From positions 4,278,001-4,342,000 of the forward strand of contig NC_007925.1 of the NCBI RefSeq assembly GCF_000013745.1: a stretch of 64,000 nucleotides of DNA. The letters are read 5' to 3'. Under the pieces are notes generated by a model. That model had not been told where the DNA came from. It saw only the letters and a program-made list of their open reading frames with translations, and searched no databases. This document shows positions 27,756-36,297 of this stretch, piece by piece. Position numbers and translations under genes: made by a program. How positions within the stretch are numbered: position 1 is the stretch's first letter; every line of letters begins with the position of its first letter. The stretch comes from Rhodopseudomonas_A palustris_F. GTDB lineage: Bacteria > Pseudomonadota > Alphaproteobacteria > Rhizobiales > Xanthobacteraceae.

Positions 27756-29714
27756 ATGTGTGGTTTTGTTGCTGCGATCGCTTTGACCGATCATGCGTCG
27801 ATCGATCGGCGTTCAGTCGAGCTTGCGACCGATCTTCTTGGCCATCGCGGGCCGGATGCTTCAAACCTCGTGCACGACAGCCAGTTCTCCTTCGGTCACC
27901 GGCGACTGAGCATCATTGATCTCGGCGCGCGTTCCGATCAGCCATTCAGCGATCCATCGGAAAGCGTAACGCTCGTTTACAATGGCGAGATCTACAACTA
28001 TCGCGAATTGCGGCGCGAACTTGCCGCAAAAGGCGCGCAATTCCGCACAACCGGTGACACGGAGGTCGTGCTGCAGGCGTACCTCATTTGGGGTGACGAC
28101 TTGGTCCATCATCTTGACGGTATCTTCGCTTTCGTCTTGTTCGACCGCAGGCGGCGGCGTGCGCTCGTTGTGCGCGATCCGCTCGGCGTCAAGCCGGTCT
28201 ACTACGCGCGTCACGGCGATATTCTGCTGGTCGGCTCGGAGCCGAAAGCGATCACGGCGTTCAACGGGTTCAAGGTCTCGCTCGACGCCGCGACGATTTC
28301 GGCATTTCTTACGTTTCGTTATGCAATCGAGGCCGAACAGTGGATTTGCGGCGTGCTCCAATTGTTGCCAGGACATCGCCTGCGTGTCGAATCTGGTCGC
28401 GTGGACAATTCAGCTTACTGGCGCGTCGAGGCGGCGCGACCGTGTGTCGCTGGTGCGGAGGGGGTCGCTGCCGCCATTCGGCATGCGGTCAGCAGCCAAC
28501 TCTTATCCGATGTTCCAGTCGGTCTGCTGTTATCGGGTGGCGTCGATTCGAGCGTTATTGCGGCCGCGGCGACGGTCGCGACGGAGGCATTGGGCGAGCC
28601 GCCGTTGCGTGCCTATACGGCGGCGTTAGCGGATTCACGATGTGACGAGACGCGTTACGCGGCGGAAGTGGCGACTCATTTGAATATTCCGCTGACACCG
28701 GTTGCGGTAGAGCCTTTGGTGTTGCGGGAGACCGTCGACATGCTGGTCAACTGTCGCGATGGTCCGCTGGGAATGCACAATGAGATCGCCATGTTTGCGC
28801 TCGCATCAGCGGTGCGGCGCGACGCAAAGGTTCTGCTATGCGGGGAGGGCGCCGACGAAACGTTCGCTGGTTACACACGATTGTTTCGCCTGCCATTCGA
28901 CATCGCTCGCATCCGCGGCCTCAGTCGGTTGCCCGCGGTCGTCCGGGGCCCTTTAGCTCGTGCCATTGATGTTCCCGAATTTTGCCCGACGGACCCGATG
29001 TCGCTCTTCTTCGAGCGGTACGGGTATTTTTCGCAGCACGAGAAAGCAGAGCTCTTTCGTCCCGAAGTTTGGGAAGCCATCGATCACGACCGTCGTCTGT
29101 GGTCCTACATCGACGATCGATTGCGGCCATCGGCCGATCGTCCATTGATCGATCGAATTGGTCATTTCTTTGTCGGGTTACACCTGCCGGGCCTTCTTGG
29201 GATGATCGATGGAACCACTATGGCGGCAGGCGTCGAGGCACGTGTTCCATTCTGCGACCGTCGTCTGGTCGAACTTGCGCTCTCTCTCCCGCAACAGGAC
29301 AAAATCATGTGGCGATCCCGGCTGCACGGGATCCGTGCTGCGTTTCAGCCTATCGCCAGGTTCAGCGAGCAGGCCGATTGCAGCAAGGTCGTCATCCGCA
29401 GGATTTATGGCGAGAGCCTCCCCAAGAACGTTACGTCACGCCGCAAGATGGGATTTCCAACGCCACTGAGGGCCTGGATATGGGGACAGCTGGCCGAGTT
29501 GCGGCAGGACATGCTGGAGTCGGCAGCGTCCCCACTGTTCATGTATTTCCGCGAACAGCCCATTCGGTGCTGGTTGGAGAAGTCTCGCCGCGGCGACGAC
29601 GGACCGAGCCGCAAGCTTTGGATGCTGATGACGCTCGGTGTCTTTCTGTCGGGGCTAACCCATGGTGCCACTCGGTCTGGTCGTGCAAAGGAATATCATG
29701 AAGCCCATTATTGA
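27756..29714 (+). CDS. asnB: Asparagine synthetase (glutamine-hydrolysing) family
   Basis: A 652-residue two-domain enzyme. The N-terminal glutaminase starts with the nucleophile Cys2 (MCGFVA) and has RGPD and YNGEIYNY motifs. The C-terminal ATP-pyrophosphatase domain has the P-loop SGGVDSS (260-266) and EGADETFAGY. Such enzymes adenylate a carboxylate and pass ammonia to form an amide. In gene clusters they often amidate a natural product or cell-surface sugar acid rather than make free asparagine. The gene begins 33 bp after the cytidylyltransferase and overlaps the next gene by 17 bp. Confidence 0.9.
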   Translation: MCGFVAAIALTDHASIDRRSVELATDLLGHRGPDASNLVHDSQFSFGHRRLSIIDLGARSDQPFSDPSESVTLVYNGEIYNYRELRRELAAKGAQFRTTGDTEVVLQAYLIWGDDLVHHLDGIFAFVLFDRRRRRALVVRDPLGVKPVYYARHGDILLVGSEPKAITAFNGFKVSLDAATISAFLTFRYAIEAEQWICGVLQLLPGHRLRVESGRVDNSAYWRVEAARPCVAGAEGVAAAIRHAVSSQLLSDVPVGLLLSGGVDSSVIAAAATVATEALGEPPLRAYTAALADSRCDETRYAAEVATHLNIPLTPVAVEPLVLRETVDMLVNCRDGPLGMHNEIAMFALASAVRRDAKVLLCGEGADETFAGYTRLFRLPFDIARIRGLSRLPAVVRGPLARAIDVPEFCPTDPMSLFFERYGYFSQHEKAELFRPEVWEAIDHDRRLWSYIDDRLRPSADRPLIDRIGHFFVGLHLPGLLGMIDGTTMAAGVEARVPFCDRRLVELALSLPQQDKIMWRSRLHGIRAAFQPIARFSEQADCSKVVIRRIYGESLPKNVTSRRKMGFPTPLRAWIWGQLAELRQDMLESAASPLFMYFREQPIRCWLEKSRRGDDGPSRKLWMLMTLGVFLSGLTHGATRSGRAKEYHEAHY

Positions 29715-30804
29715 AATCGGATATGGCCCAACGCGGCTCGTTCTCGTTTGTGCCCAGGACATCCTGGTTCGCATCAGGGATGAGCTCGAGCCGTTTTTTA
29801 CGTTCGGCGTGGCCGAACCGGGCGCCAGCACAATTGCGACTTTGGAGGTTCACGAATCTGCGCTCCATGCCGCACCATCAGATGACGGTGTTGTCGTCGA
29901 GGTCGATACGAGCCTATATAAGCACCTGGCTTCGTCCGGTTGCCGTTGGGGCGACGAAAGTCGGTTCGTGGTGCGAATTGACTTGACGGGCACACATTTG
30001 CAGTTTGATCGCGAGGCTTCGATCATCGAGCTTTGGCAACCCGACCGGGACCGCGCGATTATCGACACGGTACGGACCATCAAGAGCCTGTTTACCCCCG
30101 CTCTTGAATGCGCTGGCTGCGTACAGCTTCACAGTTCTGGGGTCGTCGATGCCGACGGCGGCATTCTCATCCTCGGCGATATGTGGCAAGGAAAGACCAC
30201 GCTATTGTTGGATTTTCTTGCGTCCTTTGTCGTTGCGGAACTGAGCTGCGATACAATCGTCGCCTGGCCGGGAGATGATGGAGGCGTAGCGGCCCGCGGA
30301 TGGCCTTCGCCCTTCAGCATGTCTCAGGGCACGATGTCGGACCATCCCCAGCTCTATCCCTTCTATCCAGCCGAGCAGCGGAAAGTCCCTTATGATACAC
30401 GGTGGCGTGAGCGAAAGAAGACCGTCTTGACGTCCGCGCAAGTTGTCGGCCTGTTCGAAACGTCACTGACGGCAGCCGTGCCGCATGTTCATAGTGTGGT
30501 GATCGTCCGCTTTCAGCCCGAACAGGAGACGCGGATAGACGCTGTCAAATCCGAGGTGGAACTAGTTGCCCACTTGCAGGGAGTCTATCTAGGCAGCCGA
30601 GATCCGATCTATCACAACTGGCACCAATACGTGACCTGTTCCGACTGCAAGATCAATGCGAATATCATCACTATCGCCCGTGCGTTGCTGCAATCTGCGG
30701 ACGTTTATGTAATGACTTGGGCGCCGAGTGCTATCAGTCTGCTTAAGCGGATTCCCCGGTTCGCGCGCCTGCACAAGTCGATGCGGGACATCGTGGAATA
30801 TTGA
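29698..30804 (+). CDS. HPr-kinase-like ATPase, copy 1
   Basis: A 368-residue soluble protein. The middle part resembles the HPr kinase C-terminal fold: a LHSSGVV strand, then a Walker A-like loop GDMWQGKTT (160-168) whose Lys and Thr fit GxxxxGKT. The N-terminal 130 residues have no recognised family. The ATG at 29698 overlaps the asparagine synthetase end and has AAAGGA upstream. HprK-like proteins beside asparagine synthetase homologues occur in lasso-peptide and exopolysaccharide clusters, where some phosphorylate peptide serines. The substrate here is unknown. A second, divergent relative lies at 31684-32883. Confidence 0.7.
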   Translation: MKPIIEIGYGPTRLVLVCAQDILVRIRDELEPFFTFGVAEPGASTIATLEVHESALHAAPSDDGVVVEVDTSLYKHLASSGCRWGDESRFVVRIDLTGTHLQFDREASIIELWQPDRDRAIIDTVRTIKSLFTPALECAGCVQLHSSGVVDADGGILILGDMWQGKTTLLLDFLASFVVAELSCDTIVAWPGDDGGVAARGWPSPFSMSQGTMSDHPQLYPFYPAEQRKVPYDTRWRERKKTVLTSAQVVGLFETSLTAAVPHVHSVVIVRFQPEQETRIDAVKSEVELVAHLQGVYLGSRDPIYHNWHQYVTCSDCKINANIITIARALLQSADVYVMTWAPSAISLLKRIPRFARLHKSMRDIVEY

Positions 30805-30842
30805 TGCCATCCGGACTGATCGGTGAAGGTTAAGCCCGAGCA

Positions 30843-31601
30843 ATGAAGATTATCGTCATCAATGATCTTCATCTCGTCCCGGAGGGCGAACTGGTGCGCG
30901 GACAGGACACCAATAAGGCGTTTGAGTGCGGATGGCGGGAAATCGCGCCGCTGGTCGAATGTGCCGATCTCGTCGTTGTGAATGGCGACGTTGCGCATAA
31001 CGCCTCGGTCGAAGGATATCGCCGGTTTCGCCGGGCCACGCAGGAGATCAAGTCCAAGCTCATGGTGACGGTCGGTAATCACGACGATCGCGAGCGGCTG
31101 GCGATTGAACTTGGAGCCGCGCATCTGGACAACACGGGCTACGTCCAAGCGGCACACCACGCTGCCGCAAGCGTTGTCCTTCTTGATACGCTTGTCCCAG
31201 GCCGACCCGAAGGTGCGCTTTGTGCTGTCCGGCTCGCTTGGCTGCGCGAACAGCTCGATCTGGCGGCGGAGCGGCCTGTGATCGCGATCATGCATCACCC
31301 GCCGTTGAATCTCGGGGTCGACGCGCTTGACGAGGTCGCGCTGCTCGATGGGTGTGATGCATTGCTGGAGCTTTTATCTCGGCGTTCGGCGCCAGTGACG
31401 TTGCTCGCAGGTCACCACCACATCTCTGCGAGCGGCCGTATCGGCCCTATTTCATACTGTATTTGTCCAGCGTTTTCCGGCCCCCCGGCACGGTTCGGGT
31501 TGTGGGGCCATGCGCCGAACTTCGGCCCGGGGGCCAACGGTGCCTGTGCACTCACGGTCCGTCAGGATGGTCGGGTCGACGTCCGCACCGTGATGTGTTA
31601 G
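30843..31601 (+). CDS. Metallophosphoesterase (calcineurin-like)
   Basis: A 252-residue enzyme with the dimetal phosphoesterase motifs in order: NDLHL (Asp-x-His at 7-9), VVNGDVAHN (Gly-Asp), TVGNHDD (Gly-Asn-His-Asp), MHHPP and AGHHH. It most resembles the cyclic-nucleotide phosphodiesterase/CpdA and Icc-like branch. It is the last of seven rightward genes and converges on the second HPr-kinase-like gene 82 bp away. It may remove a phosphate or nucleotide from a pathway intermediate (inference). Confidence 0.85.
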   Translation: MKIIVINDLHLVPEGELVRGQDTNKAFECGWREIAPLVECADLVVVNGDVAHNASVEGYRRFRRATQEIKSKLMVTVGNHDDRERLAIELGAAHLDNTGYVQAAHHAAASVVLLDTLVPGRPEGALCAVRLAWLREQLDLAAERPVIAIMHHPPLNLGVDALDEVALLDGCDALLELLSRRSAPVTLLAGHHHISASGRIGPISYCICPAFSGPPARFGLWGHAPNFGPGANGACALTVRQDGRVDVRTVMC

Positions 31602-31683
31602 CCGCCCATCGCGAAACTGGTTCGAACAGGTGCAGATGACAAGCAAATGACACGGCAGCGCCCACATGGGCCCGGACGACGTG

Positions 31684-32883
31684 TTATTCCGGTCTTTTTA
31701 AGATCGCAGGCAGCGCCGGCCATTTCGACGCGCGGCCTGCCGGGTCGGCGCTTGCCTGCAAGGAACTGCGTCGTGGCCGTAAATCGGGCACGTCGGTCAG
31801 CAGATCATCGAGTGCCGGAGCCCACTCCATCCTCAGCGCAGTCATAGTGGAAGGCGCGATGAGCATGTTGATGAGCTGTGCGAGAATGGAATCTCGGTCG
31901 ACTGTTCCAAGGCCCATCCAATCAGTGTAATTGGGGTTCTGACTGCCCTGGATATAGAGGCCGATCTCGTCGCAAAGCTCGTCCCGGCTGATCGTGGTTA
32001 ATCGGGGCACGAGATCCTTGCCGAAGCGCGGCAAGATGATCGTTGAAATAACGGCCTGTGGCTGGATCTGTCGATCAAATAGTTCCGCGGCTTCGGTCGG
32101 GTATATGGCAATCTTTTCGTAGACCTTCCACAACTGGTCGCCGTGGTCCAATAGATGGCGCAACGCCGACGGGAACAGGTGTGTGAGTTCCTCCTGGGTC
32201 GCTACGGTGGCAGCGGCGACTTTAAAGAAGCTCGGCCAACCCCGCACGATGACTGAAGCATCCTCTAGCCACAGCACGACATTGTCGTTGGCGAGCTTAC
32301 TCACGTCAAACAGCTTCAACAAGCGGCAGAGCGAGGTGGTTTTCCCAGACCCTTTGTTGCCAACGAGCAGAATAGCCTTGGCGCCGACGGCCACTGCGCT
32401 TGCGTGGATGAAAACAGCACCGCGCGATTCGAGTGCAGCGACGCACGCATCTTCGATGATTCGTAGCAGCGGCACGCGCAATGTCAGTTCATCTTGGCCG
32501 GTTACAACTGCACGCCTCCGTTCGCGATCGATGCAAACATCCACGGCAAACGGATCCAAGTGAACCATTCGTGTTGAACCGCGATCGATCCAGAAGCCCT
32601 TGCAACGAAGAAATCCACCGGATCGATCGACTTCGACCTCGCTGCATTGGCGAGCGTCGATTCTGGACTCGCATGCCCCGATAACGACTTCGACGTCGAG
32701 GGCGAGCAAGGCATCGCCTGTGGAATCGACCATCTCGAAATATGGTGAAAAGTACATATCGAGGAACGACCATAACACCAAGGACGAGTGCGCAGCGCTG
32801 ACCCGGATAGCGACCCCTCCGAACCGAAACACCGTGACCCGGGCGAGGCCCGCCGACGATCGCGTTCCCTCCGTGACGATCAC
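31684..32883 (-). CDS. HPr-kinase-like ATPase, copy 2
   Basis: A 399-residue protein with an HprK-type core: FIHASAVAVG, Walker A GNKGSGKTT (175-183) and a KLANDNVVLW segment corresponding to the Walker-B/metal region. It shares architecture with the gene at 29698-30804, including the match of HSS to HAS and the P-loop position, but is highly divergent. The C-terminal about 40 residues are basic and Pro/Ser-rich. It ends the leftward set cupin-tktN-tktC-hprK, starting 3 bp after the transketolase stop. Confidence 0.7.
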   Translation of the reverse strand: MIVTEGTRSSAGLARVTVFRFGGVAIRVSAAHSSLVLWSFLDMYFSPYFEMVDSTGDALLALDVEVVIGACESRIDARQCSEVEVDRSGGFLRCKGFWIDRGSTRMVHLDPFAVDVCIDRERRRAVVTGQDELTLRVPLLRIIEDACVAALESRGAVFIHASAVAVGAKAILLVGNKGSGKTTSLCRLLKLFDVSKLANDNVVLWLEDASVIVRGWPSFFKVAAATVATQEELTHLFPSALRHLLDHGDQLWKVYEKIAIYPTEAAELFDRQIQPQAVISTIILPRFGKDLVPRLTTISRDELCDEIGLYIQGSQNPNYTDWMGLGTVDRDSILAQLINMLIAPSTMTALRMEWAPALDDLLTDVPDLRPRRSSLQASADPAGRASKWPALPAILKRPE

Positions 32884-32886
32884 CGC

Positions 32887-33915
32887 TTATCTCCCGGTCG
32901 AACAGTTCGACGCGGGCACGCCCGCGTCGGCCTCCCCGTGCACCTGAACTGCAACATCAAGGACCGTTTTGGCGGTCTCGCATAGGCGGCGCGCTGTGAA
33001 CCCGAACTTATCGAGAAGATCGCGCCAGGGTCCGGTCTCGCCAAATCGATCCTGCATCGCGACGCAGGTGATTGCCGCACCGGTCGCCGACATTGCGACA
33101 GCCACCGCGTCGCGCAATCCGCCCGAACTCAGACTCTCCTCGACCGTAATCAGTTGGTGACAACCGCCTATCGCCGAGCATAACGCGGTTGTTGGAAACG
33201 GCTTAAGCGTGGCCAGGCCAATGACCCGGGTTTCGATACCGCATTTGCGCAACTGGGCAGCCGCCTCCAAGCATTCATAAGTGACATAACCGGTCGCGAT
33301 GAATGCCAGTTCTTTGCCGTCGCCCCATTGCGAGACGGCACCAATATCAAATGACTGATCTGCGGGCATGAATACCGGCGTGGGCTCCTTTTGCAGACGC
33401 AGATAGACCGGTCCGAGCATGGCGTAAGCGGCCCGAATTGCGCCCTTGGCTTGATTGAAATCGAACGGATTGAGAACAGTCATATTGGGAAGCAACCGCA
33501 TCATGGCGATATCCTCAATGCCCTGATGCGAGCCCCCGTCGAAGGAGGCGGCGAGCCCGCCATGCGTAGCCACGATTTTCACGTCGAGATTAGCGAAAGA
33601 TACGGACTGCCGGATCTGATCGAATGCGCGACCAATGAAGATCGCATAAGTCGTCGCAAACGGTCTCAGGCCGCTGATCGCCAGCCCGGCCGCATGCCCA
33701 ATCATATTCTGCTCCGCGATACCGAGGTTGAAGAACCTGTCTGGAAACCGACGCTGGAATTGATCGGTCGTAGTCGATCGGGAAAGATCGGCATCGAGAA
33801 CCAGAAAATCGGCACCTTCTTCGGCCATTTCGATCAGCGTTTCGCCATAGGCGGCACGCAACGCCTTTGCCGTCGTCGCGCCGGCAAGCGCATCGTCAAT
33901 CGATAACGTGATCAT
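32887..33915 (-). CDS. Transketolase, C-terminal half subunit
   Basis: A 342-residue ThDP enzyme subunit with the pyrimidine-binding domain and the transketolase C-terminal domain. The conserved GIAEQNMIGHAAGLA segment (catalytic Glu that protonates ThDP), the THGGLAASFDGGSHQGIED region and LITVEESLSSGGL are visible. It pairs with the N-terminal half encoded just upstream (4-bp overlap), so the active site forms between subunits. Split transketolases are common in secondary metabolism. In this cluster the pair could transfer a two-carbon unit to or from a phosphonate-derived aldehyde or 2-oxoacid, which is inference. Confidence 0.88.
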   Translation of the reverse strand: MITLSIDDALAGATTAKALRAAYGETLIEMAEEGADFLVLDADLSRSTTTDQFQRRFPDRFFNLGIAEQNMIGHAAGLAISGLRPFATTYAIFIGRAFDQIRQSVSFANLDVKIVATHGGLAASFDGGSHQGIEDIAMMRLLPNMTVLNPFDFNQAKGAIRAAYAMLGPVYLRLQKEPTPVFMPADQSFDIGAVSQWGDGKELAFIATGYVTYECLEAAAQLRKCGIETRVIGLATLKPFPTTALCSAIGGCHQLITVEESLSSGGLRDAVAVAMSATGAAITCVAMQDRFGETGPWRDLLDKFGFTARRLCETAKTVLDVAVQVHGEADAGVPASNCSTGR

Positions 33916-34751
33916 AGACCGTACGCCAGTTCGATGTCGGATAACGCAACACGGTATTCTTCAGGGGATAGCGGGTGATGATGCCACTTGACTTGGTCTT
34001 CCATGAAGCTGACGCCCTTTCCCTTGACGGTGCGCGCCACGATAAGTGATGGGCGATCCTGACGCGATTGTGCCACCTCGATGGCATGGTTGAGAGCCTG
34101 GAAATCATGGCCATCGACCTCGCAGCCGTGCCAGCCGAAGGCTTCTGCCTTGGCTACCAACGATTCGAGTGGAACGATTGATTCCGTCGGGCCGTCGTTC
34201 TGCAATCCGTTGCGATCGACGACGGCCAACAGGTTACCGAGGCGCAGCGCGTTCGCCACCATGAATGCCTCCCAGTTCTGGCCCTCCTGCATCTCGCCGT
34301 CACCCAGCAGGCAAACGACCCTCGAGCGCTGGCCGCGGATGCGCAGCCCGTGGGCGAGCCCGGCCGCGACCGACAGGCCTTGTCCGAGGGATCCGGTCGA
34401 CGCGTCGATTCCCGGCAGAGCCGCCGCATTCGGGTGCCCTTGGAGACGAGAACCCAATCCACGCAACGTCGCCATCTCGGCGGTCGGAAAATATCCGGCG
34501 TGGGCAAGGGTCGCATAGAGCCCGGGGGCGCCGTGACCTTTGCTCAGGATGAAGCGATCGCGGTCCTCCCAGTGCGGGTGCTTCGGGTCGACGGCAAGAT
34601 GCTTGAAATAAAACAGGACCAAAATCTCGATCATCGATAGCGAGCTTCCCGCATGACCGGTACCCGCATGCGCGATCGACTCAATCGTCAGGCGACGAAC
34701 AATTTTTGCATTCGTCCGCAGATCGCTAATCTCTCGATTTGTCAGAGCCAC
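33912..34751 (-). CDS. Transketolase, N-terminal half subunit
   Basis: A 279-residue ThDP-binding half of a split transketolase. Motifs include GHAGSSLSMIEILV, DRFILSKGHGAPGLYA, the ThDP/Mg motif GDGEMQEGQNWEAF with a downstream VDRNGLQNDG, and GKGVSFMED. Length and order match the usual N-terminal subunit. It lies 3 bp after the cupin gene and overlaps the C-terminal subunit gene. Confidence 0.9.
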   Translation of the reverse strand: MALTNREISDLRTNAKIVRRLTIESIAHAGTGHAGSSLSMIEILVLFYFKHLAVDPKHPHWEDRDRFILSKGHGAPGLYATLAHAGYFPTAEMATLRGLGSRLQGHPNAAALPGIDASTGSLGQGLSVAAGLAHGLRIRGQRSRVVCLLGDGEMQEGQNWEAFMVANALRLGNLLAVVDRNGLQNDGPTESIVPLESLVAKAEAFGWHGCEVDGHDFQALNHAIEVAQSRQDRPSLIVARTVKGKGVSFMEDQVKWHHHPLSPEEYRVALSDIELAYGL

Positions 34752-34754
34752 AAG

Positions 34755-35246
34755 CTACTCCCGATGCGAGACCTGACCCAGTGGACGCCCGTAGCGATCG
34801 TCAATGCGCACCTTGTCGTCGATGTCTCCGGGCGCGAACAACTCGAGAAATTCGAGCTCTTCGGTTCCATCATTGGCTAACCGATGCGGCTCACCCGGGG
34901 TTGAACTCGCCATCCCGTCACGGTCGAGGATAATCGCGACGTCGCCGTGAAAGAAGCTCAAGGTGCCGCGGCGAACCAAGAACATTTCGCGGCGAACGCG
35001 GTGAAAATGCAGGCTCGTGCTTCGTCCCGGTAGCATCTGAACGAGTGAGATTCCGAAAGTGGGCCCGAGCACGACGATGATATTACGACCATATGGCTTG
35101 GTCAGCACGCGCTTTGCACGGCCTTCAAGAGTGCTCGACATAACCGGGAGCAGATCGATGAATGTGCTGATTGCCCCGGGATCAGCAATGCAACTGCGCT
35201 GCGCAATGTCGCCAAATCTAGTTTCAGCACTGCCCGTATTCGACAC
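34755..35246 (-). CDS. Cupin-domain protein (phosphomannose-isomerase-like)
   Basis: A 163-residue small beta-barrel protein with the cupin metal motif SLHFHRVRREMFLVRRG (His-x-His...Glu) and a second motif ending SSTPGEPHRLAND. The closest style is the mannose-6-phosphate isomerase type II domain. It is the first gene of the leftward transketolase set and is transcribed away from the ferritin-like gene at 35343. It may isomerise or bind a sugar or phosphonate intermediate. Function is not proven. Confidence 0.72.
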   Translation of the reverse strand: MSNTGSAETRFGDIAQRSCIADPGAISTFIDLLPVMSSTLEGRAKRVLTKPYGRNIIVVLGPTFGISLVQMLPGRSTSLHFHRVRREMFLVRRGTLSFFHGDVAIILDRDGMASSTPGEPHRLANDGTEELEFLELFAPGDIDDKVRIDDRYGRPLGQVSHRE

Positions 35247-35285
35247 GATTTCCTCGCACGCCGACTATCAGGGTTACCGGTTATC

Positions 35286-35315
35286 TTGACAACCGCACGT
35301 TGTTTCGCATAGCTT
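35286..35315 (+). promoter_or_regulatory. Candidate sigma-70-like promoter for ferritin-like gene A
   Basis: TTGACA at 35286-35291 is followed after 18 bp by TAGCTT at 35310-35315, 27 bp before the ATG at 35343. The spacer lies in the 96-bp divergent region between the cupin and ferritin-like genes and is locally A/T-rich. The -35 box is consensus and the -10 box is a weak match. Confidence 0.35.
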
Positions 35316-35342
35316 TGTTTAATTCGCAAGGGTACGGCCGAG

Positions 35343-36275
35343 ATGGCGGATACTGTTCCGAGTGCCGACAAGATTTTCATGGTGATGAACGCCCCGTTTG
35401 ATCCAGCGTCGCATTCGAATAACGAGCTTTCGCCGAATGTCTGCTCGATGTTCGGTGTGGCCGATCCAGGCAGCGAATTTGATGATAGGCGATGTACTGA
35501 TCGTGCGACCGATCGGATACTCGCCATGGCAAGCAGGGCATTAGCCCAAAGTGACTTTCGCCCCGCGGGCTCAGTTTATCTTGCGGCGTTGAAAGTGGCT
35601 CTCTGGGAAGAGCCTCCCGCCTTTGGCACCGACATCTATGCCGACAATTATCGTGTTGCGTCACTAGATGGCCAGTGGCTGGCAATCGCCTTGATAGCAA
35701 ATGCCGAACGCGAGGGCGGTGTTGCCAGGCATGCGTGGTCGCTCGCCGCATTTTCCGCGGACTCCGAGGATCGGCAAGTTCTCAAGCGCCACGCGGTCAA
35801 TGAATCGCGTAACACCCTCGCCTACTTGACGCTGCTGGATCTGTCGTTTCCGGAGGTCATCTCGTCGGCATTCCGACGGGAGCTGCACGAACTTTCTCCC
35901 GGGTACGCAATGGAGCAAGATCTAATCGTCGTTGACCAATCACCCGACTCAAGACCGCCAGCCCTCGATGATTTTTTGCAGATGAACATTGCCGGATTAC
36001 GGACGGCGGTTCGCGTTGAGATGCTGCGGTCCGCCCTTGCCGTGCATTGTCCATTCGAAAATCTGCCTGCCGCGGCCACCGTGCAAGACATTATCCTTCG
36101 CAACGAGTTCCGGGATATTGCCAGTATCGGCATATTGATTGAACGCCGAGTTCATGGCCTGGAGGCTGTCGATATCTCGCGACTGTTCTGCAGGGGCTTG
36201 CGCGAGTTCAATCGCCGGACAAGCGAAGAGCCGATCGAATTCAGCTACCATCAGCGCTTTGGAAACTATCCCTAA
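35343..36275 (+). CDS. Ferritin-like protein A with degenerate diiron site and NAPFDP N-terminus
   Basis: A 310-residue protein clearly paralogous to the product of 38520-39425 (shared blocks VYLAALKVAL, ANAEREG, KRHAVNESR, DDFLQMNIA). In the paralogue, four helices carry Glu, Glu-x2-His, Glu and Glu-x2-His. Here the corresponding sites are Glu124, NESRN (His to Asn157), NIAGL (Glu to Gly218) and NEFRD (His to Asp258), so three of six expected metal ligands are gone. Residues 10-32 contain MNAPFDP and end in SPN, matching the C-terminus of the 83-aa protein at 39429-39680, as if that gene and the enzyme gene had fused. It is probably a non-catalytic partner or binding protein. Confidence 0.75.
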   Translation: MADTVPSADKIFMVMNAPFDPASHSNNELSPNVCSMFGVADPGSEFDDRRCTDRATDRILAMASRALAQSDFRPAGSVYLAALKVALWEEPPAFGTDIYADNYRVASLDGQWLAIALIANAEREGGVARHAWSLAAFSADSEDRQVLKRHAVNESRNTLAYLTLLDLSFPEVISSAFRRELHELSPGYAMEQDLIVVDQSPDSRPPALDDFLQMNIAGLRTAVRVEMLRSALAVHCPFENLPAAATVQDIILRNEFRDIASIGILIERRVHGLEAVDISRLFCRGLREFNRRTSEEPIEFSYHQRFGNYP

Positions 36276-36297
36276 AGGGCGGAAGGGGTTTCGTCAA

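Noticed and set aside
27756..32883. Lasso-peptide gene cluster
   Set aside because: An asparagine synthetase-like protein and HprK-like proteins are present, but the former has a complete glutaminase domain, and no B1/B2 leader-binding and protease pair or lasso-type precursor was found.
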